10,785 nt of DNA from Chloroflexota bacterium (GCA_005881055.1 VBHW01000063.1:1-10785); one strand, 5' to 3'. Positions 1 through 6,825 are shown, numbered from the stretch's first letter. Program-made: numbers and translations. The notes: generated by a model from the sequence alone, not told the origin.

Positions 1-910
1 GCCGGCTCCCGTCGACGAACGGGAACACCTCGAACGACGCGCGTGCCCCGAACGGCGTCAGGCCGACGAGCACGGCCGTGCCCGTCGGCGGCAGCACCGC
101 GATCGCCTGCTCGACCGTCGCCGGCAACCCAATCGCCTCGAACGCGAACTCCGGTCCGCCGTGGCGCGCGGCCGATCGAACCGCCGCGATCGTGGCGTCC
201 GCGTCGCCCGCGAGCACGCAGTCCGTCGCCCCAAGGTCGCGGGCGAGGTCGAGCTTGTCCGGCACCCGGTCGACCGCGACGATCCGGCCGGCGCCCGCGA
301 TCGCCGCGCCCATGACGACCGACAGGCCGACGCCACCGAGCCCGAACACCGCGACCGACGCCCCGGCCGGCACCTCGGCCGTCTTGAGGACCGCGCCGAC
401 GCCCGTGCTCACGCAGCAGCCGATGAGCGCCGCGACCTCCGCGGGCACCGTGTCGGGGATCGGGACCGCAGCGGCTGCCGGCACGATCGTCCGCTCGGCG
501 AAGGTGCCGATCGTCAGGTAGGAGAGCACCTCGCCGCCGTCGGCGCGCCGGAGCCGCGTCGAGCCGTCCGGCAGGCGATGGCGGAGCGACGCCGAATCGC
601 TGCATGCCCACTGGCGGCCGAGCTGGCAGTTCCGGCATTCGAGGCACGGGTAGTACCAGGAGAGTGCGACCTGCTCCCCGACCGAAAGCCCGGCGACGCC
701 GGCGCCGACCTCCTCGACGACGCCCGCGCCCTCATGCCCGAGCACGAGCGGGCCGGGTCGTTCCCACTCGCCATCGCGGACGTGGAGGTCCGAGTGGCAC
801 ACGCCGCTCGCCGTCAGGCGGACCGCCACCTCGCCGGCACGCGGCTCGTCGATCGCAAGATCCTCGATCCGGAGCGGTTTGCCCGGCCGTTCCAGCACGG
901 CTGCGCGCAC
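1..910 (-). CDS. Zinc-dependent alcohol dehydrogenase (MDR family), C-terminus cut by the window edge
   Basis: This is a medium-chain zinc alcohol dehydrogenase, which oxidises an alcohol or a glutathione/mycothiol-type adduct to the aldehyde level with NAD. About 303 residues are present, where the family usually has 360-380, so the C-terminus lies beyond base 1. Visible features are catalytic-zinc Cys38 (GVCHSDLH), His59-Glu60 (GHEGAGVV) and a Cys165/Cys166 in GCCVSTG. The four structural-zinc cysteines are Cys89, Cys92, Cys95 and Cys103. The Rossmann motif GLGGVG is at 190-195, with Asp214 ending the second strand, as in NAD-specific enzymes. The GTG start at 910 has AGGG seven bases upstream. 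The ATG at 926-924 is out of frame. The overall pattern resembles the class III/AdhC-like group. The substrate cannot be told. It lies 80 bp downstream of lemA on the same strand and is probably not functionally linked. Confidence 0.9.
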   Translation of the reverse strand, partial: MRAAVLERPGKPLRIEDLAIDEPRAGEVAVRLTASGVCHSDLHVRDGEWERPGPLVLGHEGAGVVEEVGAGVAGLSVGEQVALSWYYPCLECRNCQLGRQWACSDSASLRHRLPDGSTRLRRADGGEVLSYLTIGTFAERTIVPAAAAVPIPDTVPAEVAALIGCCVSTGVGAVLKTAEVPAGASVAVFGLGGVGLSVVMGAAIAGAGRIVAVDRVPDKLDLARDLGATDCVLAGDADATIAAVRSAARHGGPEFAFEAIGLPATVEQAIAVLPPTGTAVLVGLTPFGARASFEVFPFVDGSR

Positions 911-990
911 GATTCGTCCCTCATCGACCACGGGGCAGGCCCGCAGCCGAGTGTACGCCGGACCCTGGCCCAGGGCGCTTCCCCGGACCG

Positions 991-1584
991 CTAGGCGGGT
1001 CGGAGCTCCGTGTCCGGGCGCGCGAGGTCGGCCGGGTCGGCGGTGAAGAACGGTCTGGGCGACCAGCGGAAGAGGCCCGCGACGAGCAACCCAGGCATCT
1101 GTGAAATCCGCGTGTTGTAGCGGTACACGCTGTCGTTGTAGAGCTCGCGCCGGTCGGCGATGAGCTCCTCGAGGCGGGCGATCTCGGCCTGCAGGTCGAG
1201 GACGTTGCGGTGGCTGTGCAGCTCCGGGTAGCGCTCGACGACGGCGAACAGCTGGCGGATCGCGGAGCTCGTCGCCTCGGACGTCGCCGCCTGTTCGGGG
1301 ATCGGCGCCTCGGGCGAGTAGGCGGCGCGCCGGCGGGCGACCTCCTCGAGGACGTCCTGCTCGAACGCCATGACGTCGCGGACCGCGGCGACGAGGTTCG
1401 GCAGCTCGTCGTGGCGCTGCCGGAGGGCGACGTCGATGTTCGCCCAGGCCTTGTCGATCCGCAGGATGAGCGCGATGACGTCGTTGTACGTGGTGATGAC
1501 GAGGAACACGACGACGAGGCCCAGCAGCGTGACCGAGAACGCCGCCGCCATGGCGAACGGATCGAGCCGGAGGTCGAGCGTCAC
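991..1584 (-). CDS. lemA: LemA family membrane protein
   Basis: A 197-residue LemA-family protein. There is one N-terminal membrane segment (about residues 11-31), then the family core: YND near 33-35, AWANIDVALRQRHDELPNLV near 46-65, and a long helical region with FEQDVLEEVARRRAAY. The C-terminal block has YNTRISQMPG followed by a PFF motif, matching the usual YN...P...F ending. LemA proteins sit in the membrane with a helical-bundle domain facing outward; their biochemical role is not settled. The GTG start at 1584 overlaps the TGA stop of the GIDE-type gene (GTGA), so it is probably translationally coupled to it. LemA beside a GIDE-domain protein is a recurrent arrangement. If the upstream gene is really frameshifted by the inserted repeat, terminating ribosomes would stop at 1588-1586 instead and coupling may be disturbed. 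Confidence 0.9.
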   Translation of the reverse strand: MTLDLRLDPFAMAAAFSVTLLGLVVVFLVITTYNDVIALILRIDKAWANIDVALRQRHDELPNLVAAVRDVMAFEQDVLEEVARRRAAYSPEAPIPEQAATSEATSSAIRQLFAVVERYPELHSHRNVLDLQAEIARLEELIADRRELYNDSVYRYNTRISQMPGLLVAGLFRWSPRPFFTADPADLARPDTELRPA

Positions 1585-2845
1585 TTCAGCCCGCCCGTGA
1601 CGACGAACGCGAGCACGACCGCCGAGACGATCGCGATGACGGCACCCCCCAACCCGATGATGAACTCGGTGCTGTTGCGCGACTCGACCGCCGCCGGGAG
1701 TCCCGCCGCGACGAGCATCGGCGCCTCGGGACCGGCGGCGAGGACGAGGGAGCGCGGCTCGATGTCGAACTGACGTCTCGCCGTCTCGGCCTGCTCGCCG
1801 GCGGGAGCGTCGACATCGGCTCGATCGCCTGCGGCGGCGGGTCGTCCGGCGGCCAGGCGTTCGACCGCGGGGGAACCCTCGGTGACCGCGCTTCCGTCTC
1901 GCTCGAGTTCCGCTGCGGCGACCTCACGGTCAACACGGCCGAGGGGTCCGGGTGGACGTCGCACGTCCTGACCGATGCCGACCGGCCACCGGCGATCGAG
2001 GCAGCATCCGATCGCCTGTCGATCTCGAGCGGCGGGAACAGCACGTTCTTCCTGCCGGGCTTCGGCAGCGGGCCCGAGCACTGGACGATCGCCCTGCCCC
2101 GGACGCCGCAGGTCGACCTCGACGTGACGATGAACGCCGGCAAGGGGACGCTCAACCTGGGCGGCGGCCGCTTCGGGAGCATCGACTCGACGGTGAACGC
2201 CGGATCGGTCCGGGTGGACCTGAGCGAGGCCACGCTCCAGGACATCGGGATCACGCTCAACGCCGGCGATCTCCGCCTCGTGCTCCCGGCCGCGTCATTC
2301 CAGGGCAGCTGGTCGAAGGGAAGCACGGTGCCGATGATCGTGACGGGGTCGCCGACCTCGAGGCGCGCCTCCTCGTAGGAGTGTCCTCCACCGCCGTCGA
2401 GCCCGACCGGCAGGTCGGTCCCGATCGCCCCGCCTCCGATGAAGCCCGTCCCCTCGCTGTCGATCGCGGGGACGTCCCAGCGGGCGCCACGCGGGAAGAC
2501 GCGGATCGCGCCCGAGGCGTCGCGGATGCGGAACCCGACCGACCGCTCGTCGCTGAAGACCGTCCGGCGATCGTTCCCACTCGTGTCCCAGACGGTGGCG
2601 CGGAAGTACACGCACGGGTGGCGGAGGATCGGAGAGGTCAGCTCGAGCTCCGCCTGCTCGATCGTGCCGGCGATGCGGGCCTCGCCGACGGCCACGGAGC
2701 TGATCCGCGAGGAGGCCGTCCCGCCGATCTGCGCGGCGAGCCGGTACCCGCCCATGCCGCGCCACAGCAGCCACAGCCCGGCGGCCACGCCCCCGCCGGA
2801 CAGGAGGGCGATGCGCGGATCGAAGACGGCGGCCATCGGCCGCAT
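1581..2845 (-). pseudogene. GIDE-domain membrane protein (E3-ligase GIDE-like), interrupted by an inverted repeat copy
   Basis: The two ends belong to one GIDE-type protein but are in different frames. The N-terminal part (2845 to 2313, about 177 residues) has a membrane segment (about 12-32) and the GIDE-like core: PCVYFRATVW, a Phe-Arg-Ile strand, then SYEEARLEVGDPVTIIGTV. The C-terminal part (1786 to 1581, 68 residues plus stop) has RRQFDIEPRSLVLAAG, then a second membrane segment starting EFIIGLGG. Between them lie 526 bp copied in reverse from the LiaF-like gene. Reading on from the N-terminal frame gives 419 residues ending at 1586 without the second membrane helix. Removing the 526 bp exactly does not restore the frame, so some original sequence is probably also lost. 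ATG at 2836 may be the true start: TAGGA is eight bases upstream, whereas the ATG at 2845 abuts it. Family role: membrane protein, exact bacterial function unknown. Confidence 0.75.
1787..2312 (+). repeat. Inverted copy A of a 526-bp segment (LiaF-like gene fragment)
   Basis: This segment matches the reverse complement of 3772-4297 over 526 bp with no gaps and only two mismatches: position 1976 (T here, C in the other copy) and position 1993 (C here, A in the other copy). On the plus strand it reads in frame as residues 76-251 of the LiaF-like protein, but has neither that gene's start nor its end. The first mismatch is synonymous (Asp). The second changes Glu to Ala. Identity stops abruptly at both ends. 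No terminal inverted repeats, target duplication or transposase are visible. Confidence 0.97.
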
Positions 2846-2916
2846 CCTACGGGACCCGCGGGCGGCGGTCGACGGTCTGGCTGACTGTCCAGTTGCGGTT
2901 CCGGTCGCCGGTCTCC

Positions 2917-2936
2917 GTGGCGCGCAAGCGCGCTAC
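2917..2936 (-). other. Hairpin overlapping the pspC-type stop codon
   Basis: A 20-base near-palindrome can form a nine-pair stem, including one G-T pair, with a two-base loop. The stop codon (2935-2933) lies inside the stem. No T-run follows on the minus strand, so a classical intrinsic terminator is unlikely. It may be an mRNA stability element or may partly separate the first two genes from GIDE-lemA. The 90-100 bp gap here is the longest within the minus-strand cluster. Confidence 0.35.
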
Positions 2937-3544
2937 CTCCGCGGGCCACTCCACCAGGCGGAGCGGGCGATGAGGAGGGCGCCGATGACCACGAGCCCGA
3001 TCGGCCAGATCCGGCCCCAGTCGAAGCCGGGCAGCACCTGGGACGCCAGCGCGGCCGCTCCGATGAGCACGAGGATGGTCCCGCCGACGATCGCGCCGGA
3101 GTCGGGACCGCCGCCCCGCGCGGCACGGCGCTGGGCCCGCCACTCCGCCCGCGCCTGCCGCCGCTGCACCTTCTCGGTGCGACGCTGGTCGCGCCAGGAG
3201 TCGGAGCCGGGGGAGTACCTGAAGTACGGCGGTTGCCCTGTGGGCGCCCCCGCGGCCGCCGGCTCGCCGCCCGGAGCTGGCCTGGGCTCCACGCCCGGAC
3301 CCGGAGGCGGTGTCGGCGGCGTCGGAACGCCCGGCGTTCCCGTCAATCCCACGCCCGGCGCGGGTTCCTCGGGCACGACGAGCGCCAGGACGACGTAGAG
3401 CAGGATCGTGAAGCCCGCCGTGAGCGGCGTCAGGACGACCCACCCGAGGCGCACGAGCGACGGATCCAGGTCCCACATCTCGGCCATCCCGCCGGCAACG
3501 CCCGCGATGACCCGATCGTCGAGCGAGCGGTACAGCCGATCCAT
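2933..3544 (-). CDS. PspC-domain membrane protein with C-terminal LiaF-type membrane pair
   Basis: A 203-residue protein. Residues 1-57 form a PspC domain: LYRSLDDRVIAGVAGGMAE, then DPSLVRLGWVVL and a membrane helix ending VVPEEP. A Pro/Gly/Ala-rich linker follows (about 58-105), then an Arg/Gln-rich, probably cytoplasmic stretch (about 112-143). The C-terminal membrane pair is about 148-194 and includes FDWGRIWPIGLVVIGALLIA, like the LiaI/LiaF membrane module. PspC proteins act in membrane-stress responses, as partners of PspA/PspB or as sensors in other phyla; no PspA gene is in the window. The ATG at 3544 was chosen because it gives the canonical PspC N-terminus and overlaps the upstream TGA by one base (TGATG), which implies coupling. 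An upstream extension to 3646 would run through the upstream gene's coding sequence and is rejected. Confidence 0.88.
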   Translation of the reverse strand: MDRLYRSLDDRVIAGVAGGMAEMWDLDPSLVRLGWVVLTPLTAGFTILLYVVLALVVPEEPAPGVGLTGTPGVPTPPTPPPGPGVEPRPAPGGEPAAAGAPTGQPPYFRYSPGSDSWRDQRRTEKVQRRQARAEWRAQRRAARGGGPDSGAIVGGTILVLIGAAALASQVLPGFDWGRIWPIGLVVIGALLIARSAWWSGPRR

Positions 3545-4524
3545 CAGCGGCACCCGTCCGCTGGGTTGAGCGAGAAGCTCCCGGCGTTCGCGGTGGTGGT
3601 CAGCTCGATCTTCGTCTGCGCCGTGGCGAAGTTCGGCGACGTCCACGTCGAGCCATCACGCGTGAGGCCGGAGCGCCCGTAGTCGAACGACGCGGTGATG
3701 TTGTCGTTCGTCTGGAGCCGCAGCCCCACCGACGACGGGACGCAGAACCGGACCGATCCCGCGTTCACCGTCCAGCTGCCCTGGAATGACGCGGCCGGGA
3801 GCACGAGGCGGAGATCGCCGGCGTTGAGCGTGATCCCGATGTCCTGGAGCGTGGCCTCGCTCAGGTCCACCCGGACCGATCCGGCGTTCACCGTCGAGTC
3901 GATGCTCCCGAAGCGGCCGCCGCCCAGGTTGAGCGTCCCCTTGCCGGCGTTCATCGTCACGTCGAGGTCGACCTGCGGCGTCCGGGGCAGGGCGATCGTC
4001 CAGTGCTCGGGCCCGCTGCCGAAGCCCGGCAGGAAGAACGTGCTGTTCCCGCCGCTCGAGATCGACAGGCGATCGGATGCTGCCTCGATCTCCGGTGGCC
4101 GGTCGGCGTCGGTCAGGACGTGCGACGTCCACCCGGACCCCTCGGCCGTGTTGACCGTGAGGTCGCCGCAGCGGAACTCGAGCGAGACGGAAGCGCGGTC
4201 ACCGAGGGTTCCCCCGCGGTCGAACGCCTGGCCGCCGGACGACCCGCCGCCGCAGGCGATCGAGCCGATGTCGACGCTCCCGCCGGCGAGCAGGCCGCCG
4301 CCCATGAGGCCGACCGTCGCCGCCACGACCAGCCCTCCCGCGACCGCCAGTGGTCCCTCGCGGACGATGAGCCCGATCCCGGCGCCGACGAGGAGAAGGG
4401 GCCACAGGCGCCACGCCTGGACCGCGAGGTCCCTGTCGACGAGGCCGGCCTGGACGGCGAGGGGCACCGCGCCGAGGAGGATGAACACGATCCCCCAGCC
4501 GAGGAGCCCGCGGTCGATGCGCAT
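3544..4524 (-). CDS. LiaF-like membrane protein with NAG-repeat beta domain
   Basis: A 326-residue protein. The N-terminal membrane region has about three helices: GLLGWGIVFILLGAVPLAV, LWPLLLVGAGIGLIV, and a Gly/Ala-rich helix around 64-80. An extracytoplasmic domain of short beta strands follows. It carries the motif xNAG at 191-194, 212-215, 233-236, 253-256 and 312-315; the first four are spaced 20-21 residues. This architecture matches LiaF/DUF4097-like proteins, whose LiaF member restrains the LiaRS envelope-stress system in Bacillota; no LiaRS genes are visible here. Four cysteines occur outside the membrane (in SIACGGG, EFRCGDL, FCVP and DGCR). ATG at 4524 is preferred over the ATG at 4554, which adds ten residues without membrane or domain character. 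Residues 76-251 are encoded by repeat copy B, the presumed source of the copy in the GIDE gene. First gene of the minus-strand cluster. Confidence 0.82.
   Translation of the reverse strand: MRIDRGLLGWGIVFILLGAVPLAVQAGLVDRDLAVQAWRLWPLLLVGAGIGLIVREGPLAVAGGLVVAATVGLMGGGLLAGGSVDIGSIACGGGSSGGQAFDRGGTLGDRASVSLEFRCGDLTVNTAEGSGWTSHVLTDADRPPEIEAASDRLSISSGGNSTFFLPGFGSGPEHWTIALPRTPQVDLDVTMNAGKGTLNLGGGRFGSIDSTVNAGSVRVDLSEATLQDIGITLNAGDLRLVLPAASFQGSWTVNAGSVRFCVPSSVGLRLQTNDNITASFDYGRSGLTRDGSTWTSPNFATAQTKIELTTTANAGSFSLNPADGCR
3772..4297 (-). repeat. Inverted copy B of the 526-bp segment, inside the LiaF-like gene
   Basis: Partner of 1787-2312, in opposite orientation, 524 of 526 bases identical. Here the segment lies in an uninterrupted reading frame and supplies the end of the third membrane helix and three NAG strands of the LiaF-like protein. 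This copy is therefore probably the original. The two copies are separated by 1,459 bp holding the rest of the LiaF-like gene, the PspC-domain gene and the start of the GIDE gene. Confidence 0.97.
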
Positions 4525-4676
4525 GGGCTCAGGGTACGCCGGGCCCCTCCGCACGTGTGCTAGCCTCGCGGGCGTCGTGCCCGCCCAGGTCGGCAGGGTC
4601 GTCGGCCGGGCCGTCGGCCGCGCTCCGCCCTCGGTGGAGGTCCGGCACCGTCCCGCCGAATGACCGGAGGCGATCG
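4525..4676. promoter_or_regulatory. Divergent intergenic region between the envelope cluster and the HAD/PlsC operon
   Basis: These 152 bp separate two oppositely oriented gene sets and must hold their promoters if each starts here. A -10-like TAGCCT lies at about 4561-4566 on the plus strand, and a TACCCT-like element close to the start of the LiaF-like gene on the minus strand. Neither has a convincing -35 box. A clear GGAGG at 4666-4670 serves the gene starting at 4677. Confidence 0.3.
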
Positions 4677-5240
4677 ATGCGGTTGAGCGAATGGCGCGCG
4701 CTGGCGAAGCCGCGGGAGTCGATGAGCCAGAAGGTCGTCGACGTCATCGAGCCCGTGCTGCGAACCCTCGGCGCGGACGACGATCCGCACGTCTGGGTCG
4801 CCTGGGGCGACGACCCCGCCGCGCGCTACACGGTGCTGGCCCCGACGCCGCCCGGCCTGGCGGTCGCCGCGGTCCGCGTGAACGTCCCGCAGGAGGGCCC
4901 GCGGGTGGCGGCCAAGCTCGTCCGCTGGTCGCGGGTGCAGCTGAGCGAGCTCTCGGTGGAGTCCCAGCGGGGGCACCGCCTGCTGAGCTTCCAGCTCGAG
5001 GGGCAGGTGATGAAGGGCATCGACGCGGACGCCGACGCGATCGCCCGGTTCGTCAACGTGCTCTTCGCGGCGGTCGACGGCAGGCCGTGGCCGTCGTTCG
5101 ATCCTCCGGCGCGCCGCGGCCGGGGAGGCTCCACCGGCCCGGCGGGTCGCGACGGGGCGGCCCGCGGGGCGACGACCTGTGCGGCGGGAGTCCGCCGGAC
5201 CGCTGGCCCATCGGCGAAGGCGTCCGCCCCGCGATCGTGA
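4677..5240 (+). CDS. Conserved-looking hypothetical protein, 187 aa
   Basis: I do not recognise the family. The first 140 residues or so look like a compact soluble domain: MRLSEWRALAKPRESM, a VWVAWGDDPAARYTVLAP strand region, VAAVRVNVPQEGPRVAAKLVRW, then ESQRGHRLLSFQLEGQVMKG and an acidic helix with FVNVLF. The last 45 residues are rich in Gly, Ala, Arg and Ser and are probably disordered. No membrane segment or signal peptide is visible. The ATG at 4677 is supported by GGAGG six bases upstream; an extension to 4557 would add low-complexity sequence. Its stop overlaps the GTG start of the HAD gene by four bases, so the two are probably co-translated. Function unknown. Confidence 0.75.
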   Translation: MRLSEWRALAKPRESMSQKVVDVIEPVLRTLGADDDPHVWVAWGDDPAARYTVLAPTPPGLAVAAVRVNVPQEGPRVAAKLVRWSRVQLSELSVESQRGHRLLSFQLEGQVMKGIDADADAIARFVNVLFAAVDGRPWPSFDPPARRGRGGSTGPAGRDGAARGATTCAAGVRRTAGPSAKASAPRS

Positions 5241-5923
5241 GCGACCCGTTCCAGGCCGTCATCTTCGACATGGACGGCGTCCTCGTCGACACCGAGATCT
5301 GGTGGCAGGAGGTCCGGATCGCGTTCGCCGAGCGGCACGGGCGCAGGTGGACCGGCGAGGACCAGAGGGCAGTCATGGGCCAGAACTCGGCGGGCTGGTC
5401 GGCGATCATGCGGGACCGGCTCGGCATCGACGAGACCGAGGCGGAGATCGAGCGCGAGATCGTCGACGCGATGGTCGCCCGGCTCCGGACCGAGCCTGCG
5501 CCGACGATCTCCGGCGCTGTCGAGACCGTCCGCCGCATGGCCGTCCGGTACCCGCTCGGCGTCGCGTCCTCGGCGCACAGCGAGGTGATCGCCGCGGCGC
5601 TGGAGGCCGCCGGCCTGGCGGACGCGTTCGAGACCGTGACCTCGTCCGACGAGGTCACGCACGGCAGGCCCGCGCCGGACGTCTACCTACTCGCAGCCGA
5701 GCGACTGGGGGTCGACCCGGCGAAGGCGCTTGTCGTCGAGGATTCCCTCAACGGGGTCCTGTCCGGCCGCGCGGCCGGTATGACCGTCGTCCTCATCCCG
5801 AACGAGGCCGTGCCGCCGGGGCCCGGCGCCGCCGAGGCCGCCGACGTGCGGCTCGATTCGATCGTCGGGCTGGACCCGGACGCGATCGCGCGGGAGGTCC
5901 GGGCGTCCGCGAGCCGGGCATGA
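5237..5923 (+). CDS. HAD-superfamily hydrolase (phosphatase / beta-phosphoglucomutase-like)
   Basis: A 228-residue subfamily-I HAD hydrolase that acts on a small phosphorylated metabolite in the cytoplasm. Motif I is FDMDGVLVD with nucleophile Asp11 and acid/base Asp13. Motif II is in GVASSAHSE (Ser111/Ser112). Motif III is in HGRPAPDVYLLAAERLG, and motif IV is VVEDSLNG with Glu168-Asp169. Motif III carries Arg144 where close relatives usually have Lys (GKPAPD); either basic residue is known across the superfamily. Residues 18-95 form an alpha-helical cap of the phosphoglycolate phosphatase / beta-phosphoglucomutase type. The GTG start at 5237 overlaps the previous stop (GTGA), and the stop overlaps the next ATG (ATGA). 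The substrate cannot be assigned from sequence alone. Confidence 0.9.
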   Translation: MSDPFQAVIFDMDGVLVDTEIWWQEVRIAFAERHGRRWTGEDQRAVMGQNSAGWSAIMRDRLGIDETEAEIEREIVDAMVARLRTEPAPTISGAVETVRRMAVRYPLGVASSAHSEVIAAALEAAGLADAFETVTSSDEVTHGRPAPDVYLLAAERLGVDPAKALVVEDSLNGVLSGRAAGMTVVLIPNEAVPPGPGAAEAADVRLDSIVGLDPDAIAREVRASASRA

Positions 5924-6738
5924 GCGTCGGCGCGGGGGAGACGCTGCGGCGATGGTCCGGCGCGATCATGCGCCGGACACCGGGGAAGCCCAGCGAGGCC
6001 GTGATGACCGCGCCAGCCCGTCCCGCCCTGCCCGGCGCGCCGGTCCATCCTATCCGGAGGACGCTCCGCTACGGCCTCGGGCGGCTCGTCGCCACCGCCG
6101 TCGCGCATTCGATCTTCCGGATCCGCGTCGAGGGCCGCGAACGTCTGCCGGCCGGCCAGTACGTCCTGTGCTTCAGCCACAGGAACTGGGTGGACCCGTT
6201 CGTCCTCATGGCCGTCATGCCCTGGCGGCCGCGGCTCTACTTCTTCGGGCCGAAGGAAGAGGACATGTCGACGGGCGGCCGTAACCGGCTCATGAGCTGG
6301 ATCGGGACGGCGGTGCCCTACCGGCCGGGCAAGAACGACCTGCTCGACGCGACCCGGCGGGTCCAGACGGTCTTCGCCGCCGGGGGCGTCCTGGCGATCG
6401 CGGGGGAGGGGACGATCCACAGCCGCGAGGACGAGATCCTGCCGCTCAGCGAGGGCGCCGCGTACTTCGCCATCCGGGCCGGCGTCCCGATCGTCCCGGT
6501 CGCCCTCAACGGCCTCACGTGGTACACGATCGGCCGCCGGGTTCGCATCCGGATCGGCGAGCCGCTACCGGTCAGCGGGCGCCCGACGCGCGAGGCCGTC
6601 GAGGCCCTGACCGCCGCCGCCCGTTCGGCGCTCCAGGAGCTCGTCGCCGACTTCCCGAAGCCGCGCCGGCCGGGCCGGTTCGGACGCTGGCTGACGGAGG
6701 TCTTCAACGAATGGCCGGAGGGCCGCCGTCCGGAATGA
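5920..6738 (+). CDS. PlsC-type 1-acylglycerol-3-phosphate acyltransferase
   Basis: A 272-residue member of the PlsC/LPLAT family, which transfers an acyl chain to a lysophospholipid, typically lysophosphatidate to phosphatidate, at the inner face of the membrane. The catalytic HX4D motif is His87-Asp92 (FSHRNWVDPF). The substrate-binding motif is Glu163-Gly-Thr (AGEGTIHS), followed by a pocket-forming GVPIVPVAL at 188-196. A hydrophobic N-terminal stretch (about 48-66) may anchor it. ATG at 5920 gives an ATGA overlap with the HAD gene and is taken as the start. The ATG at 6004, with GAGG close upstream, would remove 28 poorly conserved-looking residues and is a fair alternative. It is the last gene of the trio. 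Acceptor specificity is unknown. Confidence 0.88.
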   Translation: MSVGAGETLRRWSGAIMRRTPGKPSEAVMTAPARPALPGAPVHPIRRTLRYGLGRLVATAVAHSIFRIRVEGRERLPAGQYVLCFSHRNWVDPFVLMAVMPWRPRLYFFGPKEEDMSTGGRNRLMSWIGTAVPYRPGKNDLLDATRRVQTVFAAGGVLAIAGEGTIHSREDEILPLSEGAAYFAIRAGVPIVPVALNGLTWYTIGRRVRIRIGEPLPVSGRPTREAVEALTAAARSALQELVADFPKPRRPGRFGRWLTEVFNEWPEGRRPE

Positions 6739-6742
6739 ATGG

Positions 6743-6760
6743 ATAGCACGCATGTTCTAT
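6743..6760. promoter_or_regulatory. Imperfect 18-bp palindrome, LexA-box-like, upstream of the 121-aa gene
   Basis: The 18 bases are symmetric at 12 positions. On the minus strand they contain GAACATGCGTGC, one base off the GAAC-N4-GTTC pattern of many Gram-positive-type LexA operators. It sits between the acyltransferase stop and the start of the 121-aa gene. A regulator is not demonstrated. Confidence 0.2.
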
Positions 6761-6814
6761 TCACGGCACGGAACTCGGCCCGAGCTTCTGCGATACTGCC
6801 CGAGCGGAACATTG

Positions 6815-6821
6815 AAGGAGG
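6815..6821 (+). promoter_or_regulatory. Strong ribosome binding site (AAGGAGG) fixing the GTG start at 6826
   Basis: AAGGAGG is a full match to the anti-Shine-Dalgarno sequence, four bases before GTG 6826. It argues against the upstream ATG at 6739, which would put this site inside the coding region. Confidence 0.8.
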
Positions 6822-6825
6822 TGCG

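Noticed and set aside
963..975. CCCTGG/CCAGGG hairpin downstream of lemA as a terminator
   Set aside because: At most five usable pairs with a minimal loop, and no T-run on the minus strand.
2124..2378. Short plus-strand frame encoding three NAG strands
   Set aside because: It is part of repeat copy A, a fragment of the LiaF-like gene without its own start or end, so it is not counted as a gene.
1952..2884. Long plus-strand open frame across the GIDE gene
   Set aside because: Arg/Pro/Ala-rich, low-complexity sequence produced by high GC in the antisense of real genes and of the repeat. It has no motif and no ribosome binding site.
1787..4297. A composite transposon or insertion sequence explaining the inverted repeats
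   Set aside because: The repeats are coding sequence of the LiaF-like gene. There is no transposase, terminal inverted repeat or target duplication, and the interior consists of ordinary operon genes.
5179..5919. Upstream extension of the acyltransferase frame over the HAD gene
   Set aside because: The region is clearly HAD coding sequence in another frame. The acyltransferase motif content begins after 5920.
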